From contig NW_027442056.1 of NCBI RefSeq assembly GCF_048569485.1, positions 248,001 to 312,000 of the forward strand: a stretch of DNA of 64,000 nt, given 5' to 3'. Of this stretch, positions 49,479 through 62,131 are shown piece by piece (position 1 is the first letter of the stretch; each line of letters begins with the position of its first letter). The notes under the pieces were generated by a model. That model searched no databases and was not told where the DNA came from. It saw only the letters and a list, made by a program, of their open reading frames with translations. The translations under genes and the position numbers were made by a program. The stretch is from Anomaloglossus baeobatrachus (lineage: Eukaryota > Chordata > Amphibia > Anura > Aromobatidae).

Positions 49479-49666
49479 ATCGCTTCTCGGCCTTTTGGCT
49501 AAGATCAAGTGTAGTATCTGTTCTTATCAGTTTAATATCTGATACGTCCCCTATCTGGGGACCATATATTAAATGGATTTTTAGAACAGGGAGATGGAAA
49601 AAGAGCTTGCTCTGTCCACTCCACGCATTGACCTGGTATTGCAGTACCTCCAGGAACGGTGCACCC
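49479..49666 (+). ncRNA. RNU2: U2 snRNA, unit 37
   Basis: Gene matches unit 1. C to G at 49443 (-36) lies between the candidate PSE and the start. Confidence 0.97.
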
Positions 49667-50786
49667 CTTCTTAACCCAGTTTCCAAAAGCAGAACTCGAT
49701 TCACCTGATTCATATTAGCCCGATTAGCGAATTGAAATGAATTTTTATCTAACACACTTTTTACTTGCTTTATTCATCCAAATAGCAAACTCATCACCAC
49801 TCAACTTCACCAACTCTGCTATGTCCCGTGCAGTATCTTGTTGTCAGTCTAATCTAGATCATGTGTAATTGAATGGAATAGATCCCTTTTGGACAAAGTG
49901 GAGTCAGATGCTGCAGTGACCACAGGTGTGAGAGGATCTACAATTGGCATCTGGTGTTATCTCTCTGCTTCCACTCCAAATAAAGTTACCTGTTGTTACC
50001 TGAACGTCAAATACTAAGAATGGGCGGCCTATGAAAGAATTAGTACTTTCATTAAGTATACTAAACCGGCTAATTGGGAATAGACAAACTGTAAAAAGCC
50101 CTCTGAGAAAGCCCCTCTCTAACCTTTGTTAGTAAGCTTTTCTGTAGCCTGCCTGTTGATGTATTTTCGGTTTGAACAGTGCACAACATGAAGAGACGGA
50201 ACACTGGCGGCTTGTCACAATGCCCCCCGATGACATCACAATAGCGCTGCTGCCTAGAAAACAAGCTGCGCAGAAGAAGTTGTTCTTTGGGTGGGAGGGT
50301 GGGCTAGTGGAAGGAGGGGGCAATCTCTTTTTTTCCCGGGTGGTAGGGGGATGACAGGAGAAGGGAAGCGGGTGGTGAGAAAGGTACAGAGGGCAGGGTT
50401 TGGGGGCTGGGAAGGAAAGGGAAAAGATTAGGGTTTGGGGATGATGAAAGGGCTTTCTACGGGTAAGGATGGCAAAGGGTGGCAGTGACGGAAAGTCAGG
50501 CAACCTGTCCTGTCCGTCTTTTTGTATCGTGAATTGGAAAGACTGCAAGGGGGAGGGGAGTTGCTTGCGCCCTAAAGGAGGAGTTATTCAGATTCATTGC
50601 AGTGGGCGGCGGCTGCAAAACGCACCATTCTTCTTGTTTTTGCTCTGCAAAGCAGCCTTTTCAAGGGTTGGCTTGGGTGACAAAATGTCTTGTGTAGGCG
50701 TGGGTTTGTCTCCCTCTCGCTCTCTCTCCCTAAGATGTGTCCGGCATAGGCCAGGGTGCCACTCGAGGCCCAAACCAATTCTGGTT

Positions 50787-50974
50787 ATCGCTTCTCGGCC
50801 TTTTGGCTAAGATCAAGTGTAGTATCTGTTCTTATCAGTTTAATATCTGATACGTCCCCTATCTGGGGACCATATATTAAATGGATTTTTAGAACAGGGA
50901 GATGGAAAAAGAGCTTGCTCTGTCCACTCCACGCATTGACCTGGTATTGCAGTACCTCCAGGAACGGTGCACCC
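50787..50974 (+). ncRNA. RNU2: U2 snRNA, unit 38
   Basis: Gene and flanks match unit 1. Confidence 0.97.
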
Positions 50975-52094
50975 CTTCTTAACCCAGTTTCCAAAAGCAG
51001 AACTCGATTCACCTGATTCATATTAGCCCGATTAGCGAATTGAAATGAATTTTTATCTAACACACTTTTTACTTGCTTTATTCATCCAAATAGCAAACTC
51101 ATCACCACTCAACTTCACCAACTCTGCTATGTCCCGTGCAGTATCTTGTTGTCAGTCTAATCTAGATCATGTGTAATTGAATGGAATAGATCCCTTTTGG
51201 ACAAAGTGGAGTCAGATGCTGCAGTGACCACAGGTGTGAGAGGATCTACAATTGGCATCTGGTGTTATCTCTCTGCTTCCACTCCAAATAAAGTTACCTG
51301 TTGTTACCTGAACGTCAAATACTAAGAATGGGCGGCCTATGAAAGAATTAGTACTTTCATTAAGTATACTAAACCGGCTAATTGGGAATAGACAAACTGT
51401 AAAAAGCCCTCTGAGAAAGCCCCTCTCTAACCTTTGTTAGTAAGCTTTTCTGTAGCCTGCCTGTTGATGTATTTTCGGTTTGAACAGTGCACAACATGAA
51501 GAGACGGAACACTGGCGGCTTGTCACAATGCCCCCCGATGACATCACAATAGCGCTGCTGCCTAGAAAACAAGCTGCGCAGAAGAAGTTGTTCTTTGGGT
51601 GGGAGGGTGGGCTAGTGGAAGGAGGGGGCAATCTCTTTTTTTCCCGGGTGGTAGGGGGATGACAGGAGAAGGGAAGCGGGTGGTGAGAAAGGTACAGAGG
51701 GCAGGGTTTGGGGGCTGGGAAGGAAAGGGAAAAGATTAGGGTTTGGGGATGATGAAAGGGCTTTCTACGGGTAAGGATGGCAAAGGGTGGCAGTGACGGA
51801 AAGTCAGGCAACCTGTCCTGTCCGTCTTTTTGTATCGTGAATTGGAAAGACTGCAAGGGGGAGGGGAGTTGCTTGCGCCCTAAAGGAGGAGTTATTCAGA
51901 TTCATTGCAGTGGGCGGCGGCTGCAAAACGCACCATTCTTCTTGTTTTTGCTCTGCAAAGCAGCCTTTTCAAGGGTTGGCTTGGGTGACAAAATGTCTTG
52001 TGTAGGCGTGGGTTTGTCTCCCTCTCGCTCTCTCTCCCTAAGATGTGTCCGGCATAGGCCAGGGTGCCACTCGAGGCCCAAACCAATTCTGGTT

Positions 52095-52282
52095 ATCGCT
52101 TCTCGGCCTTTTGGCTAAGATCAAGTGTAGTATCTGTTCTTATCAGTTTAATATCTGATACGTCCCCTATCTGGGGACCATATATTAAATGGATTTTTAG
52201 AACAGGGAGATGGAAAAAGAGCTTGCTCTGTCCACTCCACGCATTGACCTGGTATTGCAGTACCTCCAGGAACGGTGCACCC
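52095..52282 (+). ncRNA. RNU2: U2 snRNA, unit 39
   Basis: Gene and flanks match unit 1. Confidence 0.97.
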
Positions 52283-53402
52283 CTTCTTAACCCAGTTTCC
52301 AAAAGCAGAACTCGATTCACCTGATTCATATTAGCCCGATTAGCGAATTGAAATGAATTTTTATCTAACACACTTTTTACTTGCTTTATTCATCCAAATA
52401 GCAAACTCATCACCACTCAACTTCACCAACTCTGCTATGTCCCGTGCAGTATCTTGTTGTCAGTCTAATCTAGATCATGTGTAATTGAATGGAATAGATC
52501 CCTTTTGGACAAAGTGGAGTCAGATGCTGCAGTGACCACAGGTGTGAGAGGATCTACAATTGGCATCTGGTGTTATCTCTCTGCTTCCACTCCAAATAAA
52601 GTTACCTGTTGTTACCTGAACGTCAAATACTAAGAATGGGCGGCCTATGAAAGAATTAGTACTTTCATTAAGTATACTAAACCGGCTAATTGGGAATAGA
52701 CAAACTGTAAAAAGCCCTCTGAGAAAGCCCCTCTCTAACCTTTGTTAGTAAGCTTTTCTGTAGCCTGCCTGTTGATGTATTTTCGGTTTGAACAGTGCAC
52801 AACATGAAGAGACGGAACACTGGCGGCTTGTCACAATGCCCCCCGATGACATCACAATAGCGCTGCTGCCTAGAAAACAAGCTGCGCAGAAGAAGTTGTT
52901 CTTTGGGTGGGAGGGTGGGCTAGTGGAAGGAGGGGGCAATCTCTTTTTTTCCCGGGTGGTAGGGGGATGACAGGAGAAGGGAAGCGGGTGGTGAGAAAGG
53001 TACAGAGGGCAGGGTTTGGGGGCTGGGAAGGAAAGGGAAAAGATTAGGGTTTGGGGATGATGAAAGGGCTTTCTACGGGTAAGGATGGCAAAGGGTGGCA
53101 GTGACGGAAAGTCAGGCAACCTGTCCTGTCCGTCTTTTTGTATCGTGAATTGGAAAGACTGCAAGGGGGAGGGGAGTTGCTTGCGCCCTAAAGGAGGAGT
53201 TATTCAGATTCATTGCAGTGGGCGGCGGCTGCAAAACGCACCATTCTTCTTGTTTTTGCTCTGCAAAGCAGCCTTTTCAAGGGTTGGCTTGGGTGACAAA
53301 ATGTCTTGTGTAGGCGTGGGTTTGTCTCCCTCTCGCTCTCTCTCCCTAAGATGTGTCCGGCATAGGCCAGGGTGCCACTCGAGGCCCAAACCAATTCTGG
53401 TT

Positions 53403-53590
53403 ATCGCTTCTCGGCCTTTTGGCTAAGATCAAGTGTAGTATCTGTTCTTATCAGTTTAATATCTGATACGTCCCCTATCTGGGGACCATATATTAAATGG
53501 ATTTTTAGAACAGGGAGATGGAAAAAGAGCTTGCTCTGTCCACTCCACGCATTGACCTGGTATTGCAGTACCTCCAGGAACGGTGCACCC
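53403..53590 (+). ncRNA. RNU2: U2 snRNA, unit 40
   Basis: Gene and flanks match unit 1. Confidence 0.97.
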
Positions 53591-54710
53591 CTTCTTAACC
53601 CAGTTTCCAAAAGCAGAACTCGATTCACCTGATTCATATTAGCCCGATTAGCGAATTGAAATGAATTTTTATCTAACACACTTTTTACTTGCTTTATTCA
53701 TCCAAATAGCAAACTCATCACCACTCAACTTCACCAACTCTGCTATGTCCCGTGCAGTATCTTGTTGTCAGTCTAATCTAGATCATGTGTAATTGAATGG
53801 AATAGATCCCTTTTGGACAAAGTGGAGTCAGATGCTGCAGTGACCACAGGTGTGAGAGGATCTACAATTGGCATCTGGTGTTATCTCTCTGCTTCCACTC
53901 CAAATAAAGTTACCTGTTGTTACCTGAACGTCAAATACTAAGAATGGGCGGCCTATGAAAGAATTAGTACTTTCATTAAGTATACTAAACCGGCTAATTG
54001 GGAATAGACAAACTGTAAAAAGCCCTCTGAGAAAGCCCCTCTCTAACCTTTGTTAGTAAGCTTTTCTGTAGCCTGCCTGTTGATGTATTTTCGGTTTGAA
54101 CAGTGCACAACATGAAGAGACGGAACACTGGCGGCTTGTCACAATGCCCCCCGATGACATCACAATAGCGCTGCTGCCTAGAAAACAAGCTGCGCAGAAG
54201 AAGTTGTTCTTTGGGTGGGAGGGTGGGCTAGTGGAAGGAGGGGGCAATCTCTTTTTTTCCCGGGTGGTAGGGGGATGACAGGAGAAGGGAAGCGGGTGGT
54301 GAGAAAGGTACAGAGGGCAGGGTTTGGGGGCTGGGAAGGAAAGGGAAAAGATTAGGGTTTGGGGATGATGAAAGGGCTTTCTACGGGTAAGGATGGCAAA
54401 GGGTGGCAGTGACGGAAAGTCAGGCAACCTGTCCTGTCCGTCTTTTTGTATCGTGAATTGGAAAGACTGCAAGGGGGAGGGGAGTTGCTTGCGCCCTAAA
54501 GGAGGAGTTATTCAGATTCATTGCAGTGGGCGGCGGCTGCAAAACGCACCATTCTTCTTGTTTTTGCTCTGCAAAGCAGCCTTTTCAAGGGTTGGCTTGG
54601 GTGACAAAATGTCTTGTGTAGGCGTGGGTTTGTCTCCCTCTCGCTCTCTCTCCCTAAGATGTGTCCGGCATAGGCCAGGGTGCCACTCGAGGCCCAAACC
54701 AATTCTGGTT

Positions 54711-54898
54711 ATCGCTTCTCGGCCTTTTGGCTAAGATCAAGTGTAGTATCTGTTCTTATCAGTTTAATATCTGATACGTCCCCTATCTGGGGACCATATA
54801 TTAAATGGATTTTTAGAACAGGGAGATGGAAAAAGAGCTTGCTCTGTCCACTCCACGCATTGACCTGGTATTGCAGTACCTCCAGGAACGGTGCACCC
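54711..54898 (+). ncRNA. RNU2: U2 snRNA, unit 41
   Basis: Gene and flanks match unit 1. Confidence 0.97.
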
Positions 54899-56018
54899 CT
54901 TCTTAACCCAGTTTCCAAAAGCAGAACTCGATTCACCTGATTCATATTAGCCCGATTAGCGAATTGAAATGAATTTTTATCTAACACACTTTTTACTTGC
55001 TTTATTCATCCAAATAGCAAACTCATCACCACTCAACTTCACCAACTCTGCTATGTCCCGTGCAGTATCTTGTTGTCAGTCTAATCTAGATCATGTGTAA
55101 TTGAATGGAATAGATCCCTTTTGGACAAAGTGGAGTCAGATGCTGCAGTGACCACAGGTGTGAGAGGATCTACAATTGGCATCTGGTGTTATCTCTCTGC
55201 TTCCACTCCAAATAAAGTTACCTGTTGTTACCTGAACGTCAAATACTAAGAATGGGCGGCCTATGAAAGAATTAGTACTTTCATTAAGTATACTAAACCG
55301 GCTAATTGGGAATAGACAAACTGTAAAAAGCCCTCTGAGAAAGCCCCTCTCTAACCTTTGTTAGTAAGCTTTTCTGTAGCCTGCCTGTTGATGTATTTTC
55401 GGTTTGAACAGTGCACAACATGAAGAGACGGAACACTGGCGGCTTGTCACAATGCCCCCCGATGACATCACAATAGCGCTGCTGCCTAGAAAACAAGCTG
55501 CGCAGAAGAAGTTGTTCTTTGGGTGGGAGGGTGGGCTAGTGGAAGGAGGGGGCAATCTCTTTTTTTCCCGGGTGGTAGGGGGATGACAGGAGAAGGGAAG
55601 CGGGTGGTGAGAAAGGTACAGAGGGCAGGGTTTGGGGGCTGGGAAGGAAAGGGAAAAGATTAGGGTTTGGGGATGATGAAAGGGCTTTCTACGGGTAAGG
55701 ATGGCAAAGGGTGGCAGTGACGGAAAGTCAGGCAACCTGTCCTGTCCGTCTTTTTGTATCGTGAATTGGAAAGACTGCAAGGGGGAGGGGAGTTGCTTGC
55801 GCCCTAAAGGAGGAGTTATTCAGATTCATTGCAGTGGGCGGCGGCTGCAAAACGCACCATTCTTCTTGTTTTTGCTCTGCAAAGCAGCCTTTTCAAGGGT
55901 TGGCTTGGGTGACAAAATGTCTTGTGTAGGCGTGGGTTTGTCTCCCTCTCGCTCTCTCTCCCTAAGATGTGTCCGGCATAGGCCAGGGTGCCACTCGAGG
56001 CCCAAACCAATTCTGGTT

Positions 56019-56206
56019 ATCGCTTCTCGGCCTTTTGGCTAAGATCAAGTGTAGTATCTGTTCTTATCAGTTTAATATCTGATACGTCCCCTATCTGGGG
56101 ACCATATATTAAATGGATTTTTAGAACAGGGAGATGGAAAAAGAGCTTGCTCTGTCCACTCCACGCATTGACCTGGTATTGCAGTACCTCCAGGAACGGT
56201 GCACCC
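56019..56206 (+). ncRNA. RNU2: U2 snRNA, unit 42
   Basis: Gene and flanks match unit 1. Confidence 0.97.
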
Positions 56207-57326
56207 CTTCTTAACCCAGTTTCCAAAAGCAGAACTCGATTCACCTGATTCATATTAGCCCGATTAGCGAATTGAAATGAATTTTTATCTAACACACTTT
56301 TTACTTGCTTTATTCATCCAAATAGCAAACTCATCACCACTCAACTTCACCAACTCTGCTATGTCCCGTGCAGTATCTTGTTGTCAGTCTAATCTAGATC
56401 ATGTGTAATTGAATGGAATAGATCCCTTTTGGACAAAGTGGAGTCAGATGCTGCAGTGACCACAGGTGTGAGAGGATCTACAATTGGCATCTGGTGTTAT
56501 CTCTCTGCTTCCACTCCAAATAAAGTTACCTGTTGTTACCTGAACGTCAAATACTAAGAATGGGCGGCCTATGAAAGAATTAGTACTTTCATTAAGTATA
56601 CTAAACCGGCTAATTGGGAATAGACAAACTGTAAAAAGCCCTCTGAGAAAGCCCCTCTCTAACCTTTGTTAGTAAGCTTTTCTGTAGCCTGCCTGTTGAT
56701 GTATTTTCGGTTTGAACAGTGCACAACATGAAGAGACGGAACACTGGCGGCTTGTCACAATGCCCCCCGATGACATCACAATAGCGCTGCTGCCTAGAAA
56801 ACAAGCTGCGCAGAAGAAGTTGTTCTTTGGGTGGGAGGGTGGGCTAGTGGAAGGAGGGGGCAATCTCTTTTTTTCCCGGGTGGTAGGGGGATGACAGGAG
56901 AAGGGAAGCGGGTGGTGAGAAAGGTACAGAGGGCAGGGTTTGGGGGCTGGGAAGGAAAGGGAAAAGATTAGGGTTTGGGGATGATGAAAGGGCTTTCTAC
57001 GGGTAAGGATGGCAAAGGGTGGCAGTGACGGAAAGTCAGGCAACCTGTCCTGTCCGTCTTTTTGTATCGTGAATTGGAAAGACTGCAAGGGGGAGGGGAG
57101 TTGCTTGCGCCCTAAAGGAGGAGTTATTCAGATTCATTGCAGTGGGCGGCGGCTGCAAAACGCACCATTCTTCTTGTTTTTGCTCTGCAAAGCAGCCTTT
57201 TCAAGGGTTGGCTTGGGTGACAAAATGTCTTGTGTAGGCGTGGGTTTGTCTCCCTCTCGCTCTCTCTCCCTAAGATGTGTCCGGCATAGGCCAGGGTGCC
57301 ACTCGAGGCCCAAACCAATTCTGGTT

Positions 57327-57514
57327 ATTGCTTCTCGGCCTTTTGGCTAAGATCAAGTGTAGTATCTGTTCTTATCAGTTTAATATCTGATACGTCCCCT
57401 ATCTGGGGACCATATATTAAATGGATTTTTAGAACAGGGAGATGGAAAAAGAGCTTGCTCTGTCCACTCCACGCATTGACCTGGTATTGCAGTACCTCCA
57501 GGAACGGTGCACCC
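57327..57514 (+). ncRNA. RNU2: U2 snRNA variant, unit 43 (C3T)
   Basis: C to T at 57329 changes U2 nt 3, so the RNA would start AUUGCUUC. The U2 5' end pairs with U6 (helix II), and a C to U change there would swap a possible G-C pair for G-U at most. Confidence 0.95.
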
Positions 57515-58671
57515 CTTCTTAACCCAGTTTCCAAAAGCAGAACTCGATTCACCTGATTCATATTAGCCCGATTAGCGAATTGAAATGAATTTTTATCTAA
57601 CACACTTTTTACTTGCTTTATTCATCCAAATAGCAAACTCATCACCACTCAACTTCACCAACTCTGCTATGTCCCGTGCAGTATCTTGTTGTCAGTCTAA
57701 TCTAGATCATGTGTAATTGAATGGAATAGATCCCTTTTGGACAAAGTGGAGTCAGATGCTGCAGTGACCACAGGTGTGAGAGGATCTACAATTGGCATCT
57801 GGTGTTATCTCTCTGCTTCCACTCCAAATAAAGTTACCTGTTGTTACCTGAACGTCAAATACTAAGAATGGGCGGCCTATGAAAGAATTAGTACTTTCAT
57901 TAAGTATACTAAACCGGCTAATTGGGAATAGACAAACTGTAAAAAGCCCTCTGAGAAAGCCCCTCTCTAACCTTTGTTAGTAAGCTTTTCTGTAGCCTGC
58001 CTGTTGATGTATTTTCGGTTTGAACAGTGCACAACATGAAGAGACGGAACACTGGCGGCTTGTCACAATGCCCCCCGATGACATCACAATAGCGCTGCTG
58101 CCTAGAAAACAAGCTGCGCAGAAGAAGTTGTTCTTTGGGTGGGAGGGTGGGCTAGTGGAAGGAGGGGGCAATCTCTTTTTTTCCCGGGTGGTAGGGGGAT
58201 GACAGGAGAAGGGAAGCGGGTGGTGAGAAAGGTACAGAGGGCAGGGTTTGGGGGCTGGGAAGGAAAGGGAAAAGATTAGGGTTTGGGGATGATGAAAGGG
58301 CTTTCTACGGGTAAGGATGGCAAAGGGTGGCAGTGACGGAAAGTCAGGCAACCTGTCCTGTCCGTCTTTTTGTATCGTGAATTGGAAAGACTGCAAGGGG
58401 GAGGGGAGTTGCTTGCGCCCTAAAGGAGGAGTTATTCAGATTCATTGCAGTGGGCGGCGGCTGCAAAACGCACCATTCTTCTTGTTTTTGCTCTGCAAAG
58501 CAGCCTTTTCAAGGGTTGGCTTGGGTGACAAAATGTCTTGTGTAGGCGTGGGTTTGTCTCCCTCTCGCTCTCTCTCCCTAAGATGTGTCCGGCATAGGCC
58601 AGGGTGCCACTCGAGGCCCAAACCAATTCTGGTTATCGCTTCTCGGCCTTTTGGCTAAGATCAAGTGTAGT

Positions 58672-59515
58672 ATTGTTCGAAAAGGTGGTTTAAGGCTCCG
58701 GCCACCTTAGTACAATGATGCAATGCACACTGGAAGGTTGCACTTGTTAGTACTTTGGGAGGATAGTATATCCATCTAGAGGAAACCATGGCCCTACCAG
58801 GATTGAGGCTATTAGACTGAGTAAGTGTGGGGGTTATGGTGCAATGTGCCCCAGGAATGGACACCCTGGAGGGAGTCTGAACTTGCTAGGTTGGGACCCT
58901 GGTAAGCCTCAGACTCTGTCGCACGCCGCGCCTTGCCTATTCATACTTTCCAAGCATATTGCCCTATCCTGGCCTTCTGGCTAAGAAGGGAAATTTTTAT
59001 AATCCCGGTCGGAAGTCCGGTCAGCTTTGGGCTGAGAAACCAACACCCGGTTGGAGGTCCGGGTCAGCTTTGGCTGAGAAACCAACACCCGGTTGGAGGT
59101 CCGGTTAGCCTTGGGCTGAGAAACCAACACCCGGTTGGAGGTCCGGTCAGCCTTGGGCTGAGAAACCAACACCCGGTTGGAGGTCCGGTCAGCCTTGGGC
59201 TGAGAAACCAACACCGGTTGACGGTCCGGGCAGTCTCGGCTGCGAAACCAACGACTAGTAGCTCCCTACTCCACTTGGGTAAGATGCCTCGGTGGACGCT
59301 GGGAGCAACAACAAGGCTCAACCAGGCTTCGGCTTGGGGGAGCACCGAAGATCCCTGACCCTCGCTGTGGCCTTCTGGCTCGGAGGGACGGGGTTGATTT
59401 TTGGGGATCCTCTTCTCACGGAGGGGTCCACACGAATCCTAGCCTTTGCACTGTTTTTGGTGTGACTTCGGTCATGCATTTTTGCGGTGCTTTGGAAAGC
59501 TTCATTAAATCAAAA
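58672..59515 (+). mobile_element. U2-targeted short retroelement, copy C (844 bp, most diverged)
   Basis: It has the full family layout: a start ATTGTTCGAAAAGG equivalent to copy A, a minisatellite, both stem-loop-I-like segments, the TGAC-TTCG-GTCA hairpin near the 3' end and the end TTCATTAAATCAAAA. It differs from copies A, B and D at many positions throughout, so it is either an older insertion or from another subfamily. In its first stem-loop-I-like segment it reads GGCTAAGA, exactly as in U2. Confidence 0.8.
59004..59253 (+). repeat. 42-bp minisatellite in copy C, 6 units
   Basis: Five 42-bp units start at 59004, 59046, 59088, 59130 and 59172, with a 40-bp degenerate unit at 59214. Most units here use the variant hairpin TCAGCC-TTG-GGCTGA, whose longer stem is balanced on both sides. 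Confidence 0.92.
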
Positions 59516-60786
59516 ATCTGTTCTTATCAGTTTAATATCTGATACGTCCCCTATCTGGGGACCATATATTAAATGGATTTTTAGAACAGGGAGATGGAAA
59601 AAGAGCTTGCTCTGTCCACTCCACGCATTGACCTGGTATTGCAGTACCTCCAGGAACGGTGCACCCCTTCTTAACCCAGTTTCCAAAAGCAGAACTCGAT
59701 TCACCTGATTCATATTAGCCCGATTAGCGAATTGAAATGAATTTTTATCTAACACACTTTTTACTTGCTTTATTCATCCAAATAGCAAACTCATCACCAC
59801 TCAACTTCACCAACTCTGCTATGTCCCGTGCAGTATCTTGTTGTCAGTCTAATCTAGATCATGTGTAATTGAATGGAATAGATCCCTTTTGGACAAAGTG
59901 GAGTCAGATGCTGCAGTGACCACAGGTGTGAGAGGATCTACAATTGGCATCTGGTGTTATCTCTCTGCTTCCACTCCAAATAAAGTTACCTGTTGTTACC
60001 TGAACGTCAAATACTAAGAATGGGCGGCCTATGAAAGAATTAGTACTTTCATTAAGTATACTAAACTGGCTAATTGGGAATAGACAAACTGTAAAAAGCC
60101 CTCTGAGAAAGCCCCTCTCTAACCTTTGTTAGTAAGCTTTTCTGTAGCCTGCCTGTTGATGTATTTTCGGTTTGAACAGTGCACAACATGAAGAGACGAA
60201 ACACTGGCGGCTTGTCACAATGCCCCCCGATGACATCACAATAGCGCTGCTGCCTAGAAAACAAGCTGCGCAGAAGAAGTTGTTCTTTGGGTGGGAGGGT
60301 GGGCTAGTGGAAGGAGGGGGCAATCTCTTTTTTTCCCGGGTGGTAGGGGGATGACAGGAGAAGGGAAGCGGGTGGTGAGAAAGGTACAGAGGGCAGGGTT
60401 TGGGGGCTGGGAAGGAAAGGGAAAAGATTAGGGTTTGGGGATGATGAAAGGGCTTTCTACGGGTAAGGATGGCAAAGGGTGGCAGTGACGGAAAGTCAGG
60501 CAACCTGTCCTGTCCGTCTTTTTGTATCGTGAATTGGAAAGACTGCAAGGGGGAGGGGAGTTGCTTGCGCCCTAAAGGAGGAGTTATTCAGATTCATTGC
60601 AGTGGGCGGCGGCTGCAAAACGCACCATTCTTCTTGTTTTTGCTCTGCAAAGCAGCCTTTTCAAGGGTTGGCTTGGGTGACAAAATGTCTTGTGTAGGCG
60701 TGGGTTTGTCTCCCTCTCGCTCTCTCTCCCTAAGATGTGTCCGGCATAGGCCAGGGTGCCACTCGAGGCCCAAACCAATTCTGGTT

Positions 60787-60974
60787 ATCGCTTCTCGGCC
60801 TTTTGGCTAAGATCAAGTGTAGTATCTGTTCTTATCAGTTTAATATCTGATACGTCCCCTATCTGGGGACCATATATTAAATGGATTTTTAGAACAGGGA
60901 GATGGAAAAAGAGCTTGCTCTGTCCACTCCACGCATTGACCTGGTATTGCAGTACCTCCAGGAACGGTGCACCC
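60787..60974 (+). ncRNA. RNU2: U2 snRNA, unit 45
   Basis: Gene matches unit 1. Its upstream spacer has two private changes, C to T at 60067 and G to A at 60199. It is flanked on both sides by interrupted units. Confidence 0.97.
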
Positions 60975-62131
60975 CTTCTTAACCCAGTTTCCAAAAGCAG
61001 AACTCGATTCACCTGATTCATATTAGCCCGATTAGCGAATTGAAATGAATTTTTATCTAACACACTTTTTACTTGCTTTATTCATCCAAATAGCAAACTC
61101 ATCACCACTCAACTTCACCAACTCTGCTATGTCCCGTGCAGTATCTTGTTGTCAGTCTAATCTAGATCATGTGTAATTGAATGGAATAGATCCCTTTTGG
61201 ACAAAGTGGAGTCAGATGCTGCAGTGACCACAGGTGTGAGAGGATCTACAATTGGCATCTGGTGTTATCTCTCTGCTTCCACTCCAAATAAAGTTACCTG
61301 TTGTTACCTGAACGTCAAATACTAAGAATGGGCGGCCTATGAAAGAATTAGTACTTTCATTAAGTATACTAAACCGGCTAATTGGGAATAGACAAACTGT
61401 AAAAAGCCCTCTGAGAAAGCCCCTCTCTAACCTTTGTTAGTAAGCTTTTCTGTAGCCTGCCTGTTGATGTATTTTCGGTTTGAACAGTGCACAACATGAA
61501 GAGACGGAACACTGGCGGCTTGTCACAATGCCCCCCGATGACATCACAATAGCGCTGCTGCCTAGAAAACAAGCTGCGCAGAAGAAGTTGTTCTTTGGGT
61601 GGGAGGGTGGGCTAGTGGAAGGAGGGGGCAATCTCTTTTTTTCCCGGGTGGTAGGGGGATGACAGGAGAAGGGAAGCGGGTGGTGAGAAAGGTACAGAGG
61701 GCAGGGTTTGGGGGCTGGGAAGGAAAGGGAAAAGATTAGGGTTTGGGGATGATGAAAGGGCTTTCTACGGGTAAGGATGGCAAAGGGTGGCAGTGACGGA
61801 AAGTCAGGCAACCTGTCCTGTCCGTCTTTTTGTATCGTGAATTGGAAAGACTGCAAGGGGGAGGGGAGTTGCTTGCGCCCTAAAGGAGGAGTTATTCAGA
61901 TTCATTGCAGTGGGCGGCGGCTGCAAAACGCACCATTCTTCTTGTTTTTGCTCTGCAAAGCAGCCTTTTCAAGGGTTGGCTTGGGTGACAAAATGTCTTG
62001 TGTAGGCGTGGGTTTGTCTCCCTCTCGCTCTCTCTCCCTAAGATGTGTCCGGCATAGGCCAGGGTGCCACTCGAGGCCCAAACCAATTCTGGTTATCGCT
62101 TCTCGGCCTTTTGGCTAAGATCAAGTGTAGT

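Larger units (their letters stand above)
58635..59666 (+). pseudogene. RNU2: U2 snRNA gene split by insertion, unit 44
   Basis: U2 nt 1-37 lie at 58635-58671 and nt 38-188 at 59516-59666. The first two inserted bases, AT, equal U2 nt 38-39, so a 2-bp duplication cannot be told apart from element sequence. Confidence 0.96.

Noticed and set aside
58933-59358. 141-codon frame with 14-residue repeats (NQHPVGGP...)
   Set aside because: The repeat is 42 bp, a multiple of three, so frames stay open by arithmetic. The reverse strand gives equally long repeated frames. No known protein family fits.
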